From Pseudomonadota bacterium (GTDB lineage Bacteria > Pseudomonadota > Gammaproteobacteria > Burkholderiales > Burkholderiaceae_C), in assembly GCA_021808445.1 (NCBI GenBank), contig JAKBBP010000007.1, positions 1-64,000 on the forward strand: 64,000 bases of DNA, written 5' to 3'. Shown one piece after another: positions 55,069-64,000 of the stretch. The translations under genes were made by a program, and so were the position numbers. The notes under the pieces are model-generated. The model ran no database searches and was not told where the DNA came from. It worked only from the letters and a program-made list of their open reading frames with translations. The first letter of the stretch is position 1; each line of letters starts with the position of its first letter.

Positions 55069-56454
55069 ATGCCTGCACCTGGCCACCTCTCGCCCCGGGC
55101 CCGCCTGGCCCAATTGCCCTACGTGGCCTGGATCATCCTCTACAGCGCCGTGCTGTGGGGCTTGTTCGGTGCCTTGCTCGGCGCCGTGGCCCCGGACCTG
55201 CGGTCCCAACTCGGTGTCAGCCTGGGGCAGGTCGGCAGCCTGATGTCCCTGTGGGTCGCGGGCGGCGCGGCGGGCGCCTTTCTCGGCGGAACCCTGGCCA
55301 GGCGGTACCGGCCGCAGCGACTGCTGTCGACCTATGCCGGCTTGGCGCTTCTGGCCGTGAGTGCGCTGCTGCTGGCCTCGAACTGGCATGCGGTGGCCGC
55401 CGCGCTGGTCCTGATCGGCCTGTGCGAGACCGCCTTGTTCACCCTGGGGCATGGGCTGCTGGCCGAGATCAGCGATGATGCGGAGGAGCGCACCCGGGTG
55501 CTCAGCCTGGTCGACGTGTGCTACTCGACGGGCACGATCCTGTCGCCGCTGCTGGTCAGCGCGGCCTTTGTCGCGATCCCGAGCTGGCGCGCGCCGTACG
55601 CCGTGTTCGGGCTGCTCACCGTGACCCTGTGGGTCGGAACACGGATGCGCCGGCGCCTGGATGATGTGCGCTTCCGGCACGACGAGGCCGCTGTGGGCCC
55701 GGCGGGCGCACCCGGCTACCGAAGCCTGCTGGCGCATCCGCTGGTGCGTGCGGTGCTCGTGTCCGGGGTCTGCAGTGGCTTTGTCGAGTGGGGCCAGTAT
55801 TTCTGGTTCGTCAGCTACGCCAACGGCGGCCTGGGCCTGCCGCAGCAGACCGCGCGCCTGGCCCTGGATGGCTTGATGGTCGGCATGACCCTGGGGCGTC
55901 TGTGGCAGGCCTTCTGGAAAAGCCGCTGGACCATGGAGCAGAAGCTGCAGGGCCTGAGCCTGCTCGCCACGGGCGCGATCGGCGTCCTGGCCCTGCTTCC
56001 GCGGGGCAGCCCGGCCCTGGCCCTGGCCACCATGAACGTGGCGGCCGGCCTGGGTGTGTCGGTCGGGTTTCCGATTCTGCTCGGCAGCGCGCTGCGCGGT
56101 GTTCCCGAGGCTGCGCCGCGGCTGTCGGCGCTGTTGATGCTGTCGTTCACGCTGGGCTCCCAGCTCGCATCTCTCGGCCTGGGGCAGCTGGCCGCGCGGG
56201 TGAACCTGCGAGCGACCTACATCGCGCTGGCGCTCGGCGGCGTCGCCCTGTGTCTGGGGGTGCGGCGCCTGAGCCGGCTGTTGCGTTCGATGCCGCCCGC
56301 CGACGCCCCGGAGCGCCGGGACGAGAGCTGCGGTCGGCTCGCGTCCTGCGTCCGGCAGGAGGTCGAGCCGGCGCGCGTGGAGTTGCTGGATCCTGGGCTG
56401 CAAGCTCCGGCGCTGTGCGTGGCGGCTCCTGTGCAGGAAGCCGGGGATCGCTGA
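55069..56454 (+). CDS. Major facilitator superfamily transporter
   Basis: 461 residues with twelve helices. GALLGAVAPDLRSQLGVSLG and the loop 2 motif GGTLARRYRPQRLL (a weak form of the MFS loop motif) are visible. Substrate unknown. The C-terminal tail (about 407-461) is hydrophilic, Cys- and Arg-rich and looks like unselected extension. It starts at ATG 55069; upstream in-frame codons lie in the SRAP gene. Confidence 0.85.
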   Translation: MPAPGHLSPRARLAQLPYVAWIILYSAVLWGLFGALLGAVAPDLRSQLGVSLGQVGSLMSLWVAGGAAGAFLGGTLARRYRPQRLLSTYAGLALLAVSALLLASNWHAVAAALVLIGLCETALFTLGHGLLAEISDDAEERTRVLSLVDVCYSTGTILSPLLVSAAFVAIPSWRAPYAVFGLLTVTLWVGTRMRRRLDDVRFRHDEAAVGPAGAPGYRSLLAHPLVRAVLVSGVCSGFVEWGQYFWFVSYANGGLGLPQQTARLALDGLMVGMTLGRLWQAFWKSRWTMEQKLQGLSLLATGAIGVLALLPRGSPALALATMNVAAGLGVSVGFPILLGSALRGVPEAAPRLSALLMLSFTLGSQLASLGLGQLAARVNLRATYIALALGGVALCLGVRRLSRLLRSMPPADAPERRDESCGRLASCVRQEVEPARVELLDPGLQAPALCVAAPVQEAGDR

Positions 56455-56837
56455 GTCTGTGCGTCGGAGCAGGTGAAACGACGAACCGGGCCTTCGAGCT
56501 CGGGCCAGGACGCCGCCCGCGTCACCGGTTCAGGGCGACGACAGCCCGGTGTGTGTGTGCGCGCACCGATACGAGGACTGGGCGCGGTGCCCCCCAGGGG
56601 ACCGAGATGCCGCGCTTCAGTCACCCATGGGCGCCACCCGTAGCCTTTTCACGGGCTTTCATGGAAGGATCACGATAGCGCTGAGCAAGATGGATGACCT
56701 CCCGCGGGTATCCCGACAAGCAGCACGGTCCCTGCGACGGTAGTTGGCAAAGCGATCATCGGCCTCGACGCCAGGCGTTCACCAGGCCAGCATACCGAGA
56801 TGGCCACGCCCACGCTTTGGAGGAGGTTCTGGCTTCC
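56455..56837. other. Gene-free stretch between the MFS gene and the TetR-like gene
   Basis: 383 bp without a recognisable gene. There is a short TG-repeat (GTGTGTGTGTGCGCGC near 56551). The base order is less regular than in coding regions here. A long minus-strand frame crosses it (to 57488) but shows no family motif and contains the antisense of the TetR-like gene. It may be decayed sequence. Confidence 0.5.
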
Positions 56838-57254
56838 ATGGAAAGGCTCAGGCAGTTTGATGAGGACGTGGTCCTCGAGAAGGTGCTGGCGGTGTTCTGG
56901 GCCCAAGGGTGGCAAGCCCCTTCGATGGCCGCCCTGGCTCAGGCTGCCGATGTCCAGCGCGGCTCGCTGTACCACGCCTATGGCAGCAAGGAGCACCTGT
57001 TTCAGCTGGCTTTTGACCGATATGCGGCTCGTGTTCTCGCCGAATCGCGTCAGGCCCTGGACTTGCGACGATCGCTTGCGGTGCCTCCAGAGGCTGCTGC
57101 GCAGACCATCATCGTCTTCACGCGAGGCCTGGCCGTCATGGAACGGATGGATCACGAGCCCCAGCGGCTGCGCGCCTTGGCAGCGCATGTGACGACGCTT
57201 CTTCTTCGGCCTGTGCCGCCGGATCGGAGGGATCGCGTCGCGAAAGTCCGATGA
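56838..57254 (+). pseudogene. TetR-family regulator with an internal deletion
   Basis: 138 residues instead of about 190-200. The N-terminal part is an ordinary TetR helix-turn-helix: FDEDVVLEKVLAVFWAQGW followed by RGSLYHAYGSKEHLFQLAFD. After ESRQALDLRR (about residue 79) the sequence jumps to AAAQTIIVFTRGLAVMERMD, which in relatives is the last helix, so about 60 residues of the ligand-binding core appear missing in frame. GGAGGAGG precedes the ATG by 11 nt. It could still bind DNA but probably cannot sense a ligand. The frame is intact, so a functional short protein remains possible. Confidence 0.6.
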
Positions 57255-57419
57255 AAGGGATCTGGGGTGGTCGTCACGCCGGCCGCCTTCTGCGCCGATG
57301 GACTTCGATAGCGGGCTTGTGCAGGCGTCGCCAACTCGGGCGCGCGACTTCAGCCCCGAGAGCCTGTGCGGGAGAGGCAGGACAAGCCGGGAACAAGGCC
57401 GAACAAGACAACGCCCAAC

Positions 57420-57451
57420 AAAAAACCCCGCAACTCTTGGAGCTGCGGGGT
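57420..57451 (-). terminator. Intrinsic terminator of tRNA-Leu
   Basis: On the minus strand the stem CCCCGCA-TGCGGGG (57426-57450; inner part also pairs) with loop centred at about 57438 is followed by six T (57420-57425). It lies 8 bp after the CCA end of tRNA-Leu. Confidence 0.9.
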
Positions 57452-57458
57452 CTTGAAT

Positions 57459-57543
<85 letters not shown>

Positions 57544-57553
57544 CGAAAGCGAA

Positions 57554-57581
57554 ACTATAGCAGCTTTTTCTCGCGTGTCCA
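57554..57581 (-). promoter_or_regulatory. Promoter of tRNA-Leu
   Basis: Reading the minus strand, TGGACA (57576-57581) and TATAGT (57554-57559) are spaced by 16 bp; each differs from the sigma-70 consensus at one base. The mature tRNA begins 10 bp after the -10 box. Confidence 0.85.
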
Positions 57582-57651
57582 GTATGCTGCTAACAACACG
57601 CGTTGGCGCGGGTCCATCCCGGGGCCGCCGGCGCGACGCAAGGGGAAGGCA

Positions 57652-60069
57652 TTGATCGTAGAAGGCATCGTGCAGGGTCATCGGGACGGCTACGGACTGG
57701 TGATGTCCGAGCAGGAGCCGCTGGAAGTGGTGCTGCCGGCGCAGCAGATGCGCGCCGTGATGCACCTGGATCGAGTTCGCGTGCGCGTGGTGCGCCAGGA
57801 CCGGCGCGGACGCCCGGAGGGGCAGGTCCTGGAAATCGTCGAGCGCAGCAAACGCCCGGTCATCGGTCGGCTGTTGCAGGAGAACGGCGTGTGGTTGCTG
57901 GCGCCGGAGGACAAGCGCCACGTGCAGGACATCCTGATCGCCCCCGGCGGCCTGGGCACGGCCAAGGCCGGGCAGGTGGTCAGCGTGGAGATCACCGGGC
58001 CCGTGAGCCTGCACGCGCAACCCATGGGTCGGGTGAAGGAGGTGCTGGGCGCCTTGCACGACCCCGGCATGGAAATCGAGATCGCGGTGCGCAAATATGG
58101 TGTTCCGCATCGATTCAGCGAGGCGGCGGAGAAGGCCTCGGAGGCGCTGCCCGCGCAGGTACGCGCGACCGACCGTGCCGGGCGCATCGACCTGAGCGAC
58201 GTGCCGCTGGTGACCATCGACGGCGAGGACGCGCGCGACTTCGACGACGCCGTGTACTGCGAGCCGGCAAAGGTCGGCCGTCGCCAGGGCTTTCGCCTGG
58301 TGGTGGCCATCGCCGACGTGTCGCATTACGTGCGACCCGGCGAGCCGCTGGATCTGGACGCCCTGGATCGTGCGACCTCCGTGTACTTCCCGCGGCGCGT
58401 GATTCCGATGCTGCCGGAGAAGTTGTCCAACGGACTGTGTTCCCTGAATCCCAACGTGGATCGCCTGTGCGTGGTCTGCGACATGCTCATCGACGCCGAG
58501 GGAGAGCTGCGCGCTTACCAGTTCTATCCGGCGGTGATGCGCTCGCACGCGCGCCTGACCTACACCGAGGTGGCGGAGATCCTGGAGAACACCAAGGGGC
58601 CGCAGGCCCAGGCCCGCCCCGCGCTGGTGCCGCATCTGCTGAACCTGTACGACGTGTTCAGCGCGCTGCTCAAGGCGCGGCGCGAACGCGGCGCGGTGGA
58701 CCTGGAGGTTCCGGAGACCCACATCCTCTGCGACGCCAATGGGCGCATCGAGCAGATCGCGCTGCGCCAGCGCAACGACGCCCACCGCGTGATCGAGGAA
58801 TGCATGCTGGCGGCCAATGTCTGCGCGGCGGACTTTTTGCGGCGCAACAAGCATCCGGGGCTGTACCGGGTGCACGAGGGCCCGACCCCGGAGCGCCTGG
58901 CGCTGTTGCGCAGTTTCCTGCAGGCGCTGGGCCTGGGTGGGCATGTGGGCGACGAGCCCACGCCGGCCGACTACCAGCGGCTGTCGGATGCCGCGCGCGA
59001 GCGCCCCGATGCCCAGCAGATCAACACCCTGATGCTGCGCTCGATGCAGCAGGCCATCTATTCGCCCCACAACAGCGGGCATTTCGGGCTGGCCTACGAG
59101 GCCTATGCGCATTTCACCAGTCCGATCCGGCGCTATCCCGACCTGCTGACCCACCGTGCGATCAAGGCTTTGCTGCAGGGGGGACGCTACCGGCTGCAGA
59201 CTCCGGAGGGCATGGAGGCGCCGCCGCCACTGCGTGGCCGGCGCGCCGCGCAGGCGCAGGCGAAGCCCACGCCGCGCTCCGCGCGCGGCGCGCCGGCCGA
59301 TCTTGCGCAATGGGAACTGGTGGGCCTGCACTGCTCGGCCAACGAGCGCCGCGCCGACGAGGCCACGCGCGACGTCGAGAGCTGGCTCAAGTGCTGGTAC
59401 ATGCGCGACAAGCTGGGCGAGGAGTTCCTGGGCTCCATCACGGCGGTCACCAGTTTCGGCGTGTTCGTGCAACTCAGCAGTCTGTTCGTCGAGGGACTGA
59501 TCCACATCTCCGAACTCGGCGCGGAGTATTTCCGCTTCGACGAGGCTCGCAACGAGTTGCGTGGCGAGCGGACGGGCAAGCGCTACGCGCTGGGAGACCG
59601 CGTGCTGGTGCAGGTCAGTCGCGTGGACCTGGACGGGCGACGCATCGACTTCCGCATGGTCTCCGACACCTTGCGCGCGGCCGCCGCGCCCACGTCGCGC
59701 AAGCGAGGCCGCAAGGCCCAGGTCGTGGCCGCCGTCGAGGACAGCGACCACAGTGTTTTCGCGCTGCCGCGCACGCACCCCGCCGCACCCGAGGGGGTCG
59801 AGGAGACTCCGGCTGCCGCGGGCCGCAAGGCGCGCAAGGCCTCGGGCGCGAAGCGAGCGGATGCGGCGCTGGACGCGGTCGTGGACCCGGGCTCGCCGAA
59901 GGAGTCCCCGAGGTCCAAGGGTTCCACGAGTGCCGGGGAATCCAAGAGCGCCAAGAGCCCCAAGAGCCCGAAGAGCCCCAAGAGTTCCCGCAGCTCCACG
60001 CGCAATGCCCGGTCAACGCGCGCGCGCACCGCGCGCAAGCCCGCCGCCCGCGCAGGCCGCGCCAAGTAG
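57652..60069 (+). CDS. rnr: Ribonuclease R without the N-terminal winged helix
   Basis: 805 residues, a 3'-5' exoribonuclease that degrades structured RNA and works with SmpB/tmRNA. It begins directly in the cold-shock domain (IVEGIVQGHRDGYGLVM); the RNB catalytic domain has the metal ligands in TIDGEDARDFDDAVYC (near residue 190), and the S1 domain contains EEFLGSITAVTSFGVFV. The C-terminal tail is Lys/Ser/Pro-rich with SPKSPKSPKS repeats. Most RNase R proteins have about 60-80 more residues with a winged helix at the start; that region is replaced here by the tRNA-Leu promoter. Start is TTG 57652 with AAGGGG 6 nt upstream; the frame remains open upstream but shows no family similarity. Confidence 0.92.
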   Translation: MIVEGIVQGHRDGYGLVMSEQEPLEVVLPAQQMRAVMHLDRVRVRVVRQDRRGRPEGQVLEIVERSKRPVIGRLLQENGVWLLAPEDKRHVQDILIAPGGLGTAKAGQVVSVEITGPVSLHAQPMGRVKEVLGALHDPGMEIEIAVRKYGVPHRFSEAAEKASEALPAQVRATDRAGRIDLSDVPLVTIDGEDARDFDDAVYCEPAKVGRRQGFRLVVAIADVSHYVRPGEPLDLDALDRATSVYFPRRVIPMLPEKLSNGLCSLNPNVDRLCVVCDMLIDAEGELRAYQFYPAVMRSHARLTYTEVAEILENTKGPQAQARPALVPHLLNLYDVFSALLKARRERGAVDLEVPETHILCDANGRIEQIALRQRNDAHRVIEECMLAANVCAADFLRRNKHPGLYRVHEGPTPERLALLRSFLQALGLGGHVGDEPTPADYQRLSDAARERPDAQQINTLMLRSMQQAIYSPHNSGHFGLAYEAYAHFTSPIRRYPDLLTHRAIKALLQGGRYRLQTPEGMEAPPPLRGRRAAQAQAKPTPRSARGAPADLAQWELVGLHCSANERRADEATRDVESWLKCWYMRDKLGEEFLGSITAVTSFGVFVQLSSLFVEGLIHISELGAEYFRFDEARNELRGERTGKRYALGDRVLVQVSRVDLDGRRIDFRMVSDTLRAAAAPTSRKRGRKAQVVAAVEDSDHSVFALPRTHPAAPEGVEETPAAAGRKARKASGAKRADAALDAVVDPGSPKESPRSKGSTSAGESKSAKSPKSPKSPKSSRSSTRNARSTRARTARKPAARAGRAK

Positions 60070-60092
60070 CCCGCGCCGGCCAGTCCGCCCCC

Positions 60093-61745
60093 TCAGCCCC
60101 GGCGGGCTGCGCGCCAGGCGCGAAGCATCCACCCGGGCAGCGTGTTCGCACGCAGGTCGGCGGATTCGCGCAGCGCCAGGTCGGCTCCGGCGCCATGCAG
60201 CCACACGGCAGCGCGCACGGCCTCGGGCGCGGCCCCGCTACGTGCCAGGCAGGCGGCCAGCGCGCCCGCCAGCACGTCTCCGGTCCCGGCGCTGGCCAGC
60301 AAGCCGTTTCCGCTGGGATTGATCCATGCAGCGCCCCCGGGGGCCACGACCACGCTGCCGGCTCCCTTGAGCACGATGCCGGCGGCGCTTCGTTCCTGCA
60401 GGCTTCGTGCCGCGCCCAGGCGGTCCGCCTGCACCTCGCGCACGGTCCATTGCAACAGGCGCGCCGCTTCGGACGGGTGAGGTGTGAGCCAGGTGGCGCG
60501 CGCGCTGGCACCGCGCGCGCGCAGCGCCTGCCAGAGCTCCCCATCGCGCGGCTGCGCGGCCAGGAGGTTGAGCCCATCGGCGTCGAGGACCAGGGGCTGG
60601 GCGAGGGTGAGCAGCTCGCGCAGGCAGTGCAGCGCATCCCCGGAGTCGCCGGCGCCGGGACCGAAAACCAGGCAGGCGGGCCCTCCAGACCCGCGTGCCT
60701 GCGCCAGCAAGTCGGCAGGAGGGCGCAGCATGAGTTCGGGACAGGCGGGATCGAGCGCCGGAGCGCGCGGATCGAAAGACGCCGCGTAGACCCGTCCGCC
60801 GCCCAACTGCAGCGCGGCGCGGGCGGCCAGCCACAGCGCACCGCTCATGCCGCAAGCGCCTCCGAACAGGCGCAGGTCGCCGCGCTCGCCCTTGTGCGCG
60901 GCCTGCTCCAGCGAGGGCAGCGAGGCCAGCGCGGAGTCCACGCCGCCCAGCCATGCCTGCGGGCGGGCGCCGCAGGCGGCGGGGTCGGCCTGCAGCCCGT
61001 CGATCCAGAGCTCGCCGCAGCGGTCGCGGTGGCTACCCGTGGCGTGGCCCGGCTGCAGGCCGAGCATGGCCAGCGTGGCGCTGGCGCGCACACAGGCGCC
61101 AGGCGCGCTGCCCTGGCCGCCTTGAAGGCCGGAGGGCAGGTCCAGCGCCAGCACGGGCAGCCCCGCGCCATGGCGTTCCAGGGCCTGGATGGCCTGCTCG
61201 ACCTCGCCTCGCGGGGCTTCGCGCAGGCCGAGGCCGAGCAGGGCGTCGACCACCACATCGCTGTCCCCCGACAGCGGCTGCGCTTCCTCGTCCTCGTCCT
61301 CGTCCTCGTCCTTCCAGGCCTGGATGCGCAGTCCCGCGGCGCGCGCGCGCTCCAGCGCCCAGCGCCAGTCGGCGGGGCGCCGCGGGTCCTGCCACTGCGC
61401 CTGGGAACCGCAGCCGACCAGAAGGACCCGAAGGCGCGGGGGATGGGCAAGCCGGGCCATCCACCATGCGGCACTGAGCCCGTCGCCGCCGTTGTTGCCG
61501 GGGCCGCACAGCAGCAGCACGCTGCGCGCATGGGGCCAGCGCGCGCGCAGCAGCCGGGCGGCCGCGGCGCCCGCGCGGTCCATCAGGGCATGCGGGGCCA
61601 GGCGCTGGGCCCAGAAGACCTCGGCCCCGCGCAGCGCGGCCTCGTCCCACAAGGGCAGGGCGCGCCGCAGGGTGCTGGCATCGATGCGCGTGGGCGGGGG
61701 ATTTTCAGATGGCGCGGGATCCGTGTCATCATGTGAAATAGCCAT
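60093..61745 (-). CDS. nnr: Bifunctional NAD(P)H-hydrate epimerase/dehydratase
   Basis: 550 residues. The N-terminal YjeF epimerase domain contains LLLCGPGNNGGDGLSAAW (about 97-114); the C-terminal dehydratase domain has KGERGDLRLFGGACGMSG, then PLVLDADGLNLLA, TPHPSEAARLL and NPSGNGLLASAGTGDVLAG. The enzyme repairs damaged NAD(P)HX. A DE-rich run (KDEDEDEDEEAQ), from a 6-bp repeat, lies in the epimerase part. ATG 61745 is chosen; an upstream in-frame ATG (61910) would put the start in AT-rich promoter DNA. It faces away from aceA. Confidence 0.93.
   Translation of the reverse strand: MAISHDDTDPAPSENPPPTRIDASTLRRALPLWDEAALRGAEVFWAQRLAPHALMDRAGAAAARLLRARWPHARSVLLLCGPGNNGGDGLSAAWWMARLAHPPRLRVLLVGCGSQAQWQDPRRPADWRWALERARAAGLRIQAWKDEDEDEDEEAQPLSGDSDVVVDALLGLGLREAPRGEVEQAIQALERHGAGLPVLALDLPSGLQGGQGSAPGACVRASATLAMLGLQPGHATGSHRDRCGELWIDGLQADPAACGARPQAWLGGVDSALASLPSLEQAAHKGERGDLRLFGGACGMSGALWLAARAALQLGGGRVYAASFDPRAPALDPACPELMLRPPADLLAQARGSGGPACLVFGPGAGDSGDALHCLRELLTLAQPLVLDADGLNLLAAQPRDGELWQALRARGASARATWLTPHPSEAARLLQWTVREVQADRLGAARSLQERSAAGIVLKGAGSVVVAPGGAAWINPSGNGLLASAGTGDVLAGALAACLARSGAAPEAVRAAVWLHGAGADLALRESADLRANTLPGWMLRAWRAARRG
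61285..61308 (+). repeat. 6-bp tandem repeat in the nnr gene
   Basis: TCCTCG four times in a row, with partial units on each side. On the coding (minus) strand it encodes alternating Asp-Glu. Confidence 0.85.
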
Positions 61746-61930
61746 GTTGCGTAGCAATGCGCAAATCTTCAGAAAGCAAAAATCAATCTCATGATGCAGG
61801 ATGAAATTTGCAACACGTTGATTTGTAAAGGTTAAAAATTTGGTCTTGTATAAGATATAACGCCATGCTGCGCCGCAGCTTTGGGGTACGCTGGGCACCA
61901 GTTCCAACACCCTCCGAGGGAGATCGTCTC
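61746..61930. promoter_or_regulatory. AT-rich divergent promoter region between nnr and aceA
   Basis: 185 bp, far more AT-rich than the rest. It has plus-strand -10-like boxes TATAAG (61849-61854) and TATAAC (61856-61861), and several TTTGC/TTGCG elements: TTGCG-N8-CGCAA (61747-61764) and GCAAAT...ATTTGC (61761-61811). These may be binding sites for a regulator of isocitrate lyase; no known consensus was matched. Confidence 0.5.
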
Positions 61931-63238
<1,308 letters not shown>

Positions 63239-63276
63239 TCCACCCGCAGAGCAACACGGCGAAGACCGGGGAGACA

Positions 63277-63294
63277 GCCCCGCGAAAGCGGGGC
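63277..63294 (+). terminator. Hairpin downstream of aceA
   Basis: GCCCCGC-GAAA-GCGGGGC, a seven-pair stem with a GNRA tetraloop, but no T-tract after it. It may stabilise the 3' end of the aceA mRNA. Confidence 0.5.
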
Positions 63295-63310
63295 CGAGCA
63301 TGAACGGGCA

Positions 63311-63351
63311 GGGGCCCGGTCCGCGTGGGCGGGCCGGGCCCCTTTCCCTTT
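63311..63351 (+). terminator. Probable terminator after aceA
   Basis: GGGGCCCGG (63311-63319) pairs with CCGGGCCCC (63334-63342), followed by TTTCCCTTT. A strong stem with an interrupted T-tract. It lies between convergent aceA and smpB. Confidence 0.6.
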
Positions 63352-63370
63352 GGCGCGGCCGGTCCCGGTT

Positions 63371-63817
63371 TCAGCGGGGATGGCGCATCAGGCGCGCCTT
63401 CTCGCGGTCCCAGTCGCGCTTGGCTTCGGTATCGCGCTTGTCGTGCAGCTTCTTGCCGCGGCCCAGCGCGAAATCCAGCTTGATGCGCCCCTGCTTCTCG
63501 TGCAGGTTCAGCGGCACCAGGGTGTAGCCGCGCTGCTCCACCTTGCCGATCAGTCGTCGGATCTCGGCCTTGTGCATCAGCAGCTTGCGGGTGCGGCTGG
63601 CGTCGGGGCGCACGTGGGTGGAGGCACTTTGCAGCGCGGTGACGTTCATCCCGACCAGAAACAGCTCTCCGTCACGGATCAGCACGTAACCGTCCAGCAG
63701 TTGCGCGCGGCCGGCGCGGATGGCCTTGACCTCCCAGCCCTCGAGCACGAGCCCCGCCTCGAAGCGGTCCTCGAGGAAGTAATTGAACGAGGCTTTGCGG
63801 TTTTCTGCGATGGACAT
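63371..63817 (-). CDS. smpB: SsrA-binding protein SmpB
   Basis: 148 residues. It binds tmRNA and brings it to stalled ribosomes. [21 protein letters not shown] and [19 protein letters not shown] are the conserved N-terminal part, and [20 protein letters not shown] leads into the C-terminal helix that enters the mRNA channel. It is divergent from the ratA-like gene, the usual order. RNase R, its partner in degrading tagged mRNAs, is encoded 3.3 kb away. Confidence 0.97.
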   Translation of the reverse strand: MSIAENRKASFNYFLEDRFEAGLVLEGWEVKAIRAGRAQLLDGYVLIRDGELFLVGMNVTALQSASTHVRPDASRTRKLLMHKAEIRRLIGKVEQRGYTLVPLNLHEKQGRIKLDFALGRGKKLHDKRDTEAKRDWDREKARLMRHPR

Positions 63818-63906
63818 GGGGGCTCAGGTGGGGGCGCGTGCTCGCGCTTCAAGGCGGTCGCCGGGGGCGTGCCTGCGCTGCCGCGGTGAGCCTGCGGCGC
63901 TGTTCC

Positions 63907-63912
63907 TACAAT
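63907..63912 (+). promoter_or_regulatory. Candidate -10 element for the ratA-like gene
   Basis: TACAAT, 24 bp before the ATG at 63936, within an AT-rich patch (CTTCATTTTACG). No clear -35 element. Confidence 0.4.
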
Positions 63913-63935
63913 CCTTCATTTTACGAACTCCGCCC

Positions 63936-64000
63936 ATGGCCCAGGTCCGCAAGTCCGTTCTCATCTGGTATAGCGCCCAGCAGATGTACGCGCTGGTGGC
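63936..64000 (+). CDS. RatA/Coq10-like START-domain protein, partial
   Basis: Only the first 21 codons lie in the window: MAQVRKSVLIWYSAQQMYAL. This is the typical start of the YfjG/RatA family (polyketide cyclase/START fold), named either as ribosome association toxin or as ubiquinone-binding protein. Being divergent from smpB, as in most proteobacteria, supports the call. The rest is beyond the right edge. Confidence 0.75.
   Translation, partial: MAQVRKSVLIWYSAQQMYALV

Noticed and set aside
57603-61736. An open frame of 1377 codons on the plus strand
   Set aside because: It is the +2-type shadow of rnr and then runs antisense through nnr. Its product is Arg/Ala/Gly/Pro-rich with no motif; long open frames are common at this GC content.

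Overview
The window is a stretch of high-GC betaproteobacterial chromosome, most likely from the order Burkholderiales. The evidence is gene order and protein type: the run ndk-rlmN-pilW-rodZ-ispG-hisS-yfgM-bamB-der-hfq-hflX-hflK-hflC-hisZ-purA, an Anr/Fnr-controlled cbb3 oxidase locus, a YbiB homologue, and smpB divergent from a ratA-like gene. I cannot name the genus from sequence alone. Almost everything is core chromosome; no integrase, insertion sequence, rRNA operon or CRISPR array is visible. The one tRNA is tRNA-Leu(CAG).

Layout. 1-10.7 kb: a ferredoxin/ferredoxin reductase pair (minus strand), a medium-chain acyl-CoA synthetase, an orphan VgrG-like protein, an amino-acid permease, a persulfide-dioxygenase-type metallo-beta-lactamase, the RNA-binding protein Tex and an EthD-domain protein. 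10.7-20.7 kb: the cbb3 module ccoIS-ccoNOQP-ccoGH, a small membrane protein, the oxygen-sensing regulator fnr/anr (minus strand) and a TauE/SafE-like membrane protein. FNR-type palindromes lie upstream of both ccoI and ccoN, so the oxidase, its copper pump, its assembly factors and its probable regulator form one unit. 20.8-25.3 kb: a NUDIX hydrolase, a [2Fe-2S] flavin reductase, scpB (preceded by a possible coupled leader ORF) and rluB, with repeats in both of the last two proteins.

25.4-42.2 kb: the housekeeping run listed above, ending in purA and a phosphoribosyltransferase. It covers nucleotide metabolism, tRNA/rRNA modification, type IV pilus and cell-shape factors, isoprenoid synthesis, outer-membrane assembly, ribosome GTPases, RNA chaperone and the FtsH-regulating HflKC complex. 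42.2-45.7 kb (minus strand): an ion channel, ybiB, cbiX and an IclR-family regulator. 45.8-54.2 kb: divergent from the regulator, a probable catabolic cluster with an FAD aromatic hydroxylase, a DUF2783 protein, a Liv-type ABC importer containing a LivM-LivG fusion, and a D-lactate-dehydrogenase-like flavoprotein. The regulator probably controls uptake and hydroxylation of an organic acid; the substrate is unknown.

54.2-64 kb: an SRAP-domain protein, an MFS transporter, a stretch with no clear gene plus a TetR regulator that looks internally deleted, tRNA-Leu with promoter and terminator, an RNase R that begins directly at its cold-shock domain, bifunctional NAD(P)HX repair enzyme, isocitrate lyase, smpB and the start of a ratA-like gene. 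The clearest unusual items are the short RNase R, the shortened TetR, the duplicated 18-residue motif in RluB, the variable DAP repeat in ScpB, the truncated CcoH, the LivM-LivG fusion and the IclR-linked catabolic cluster. I did not find a plainly new multi-gene system.
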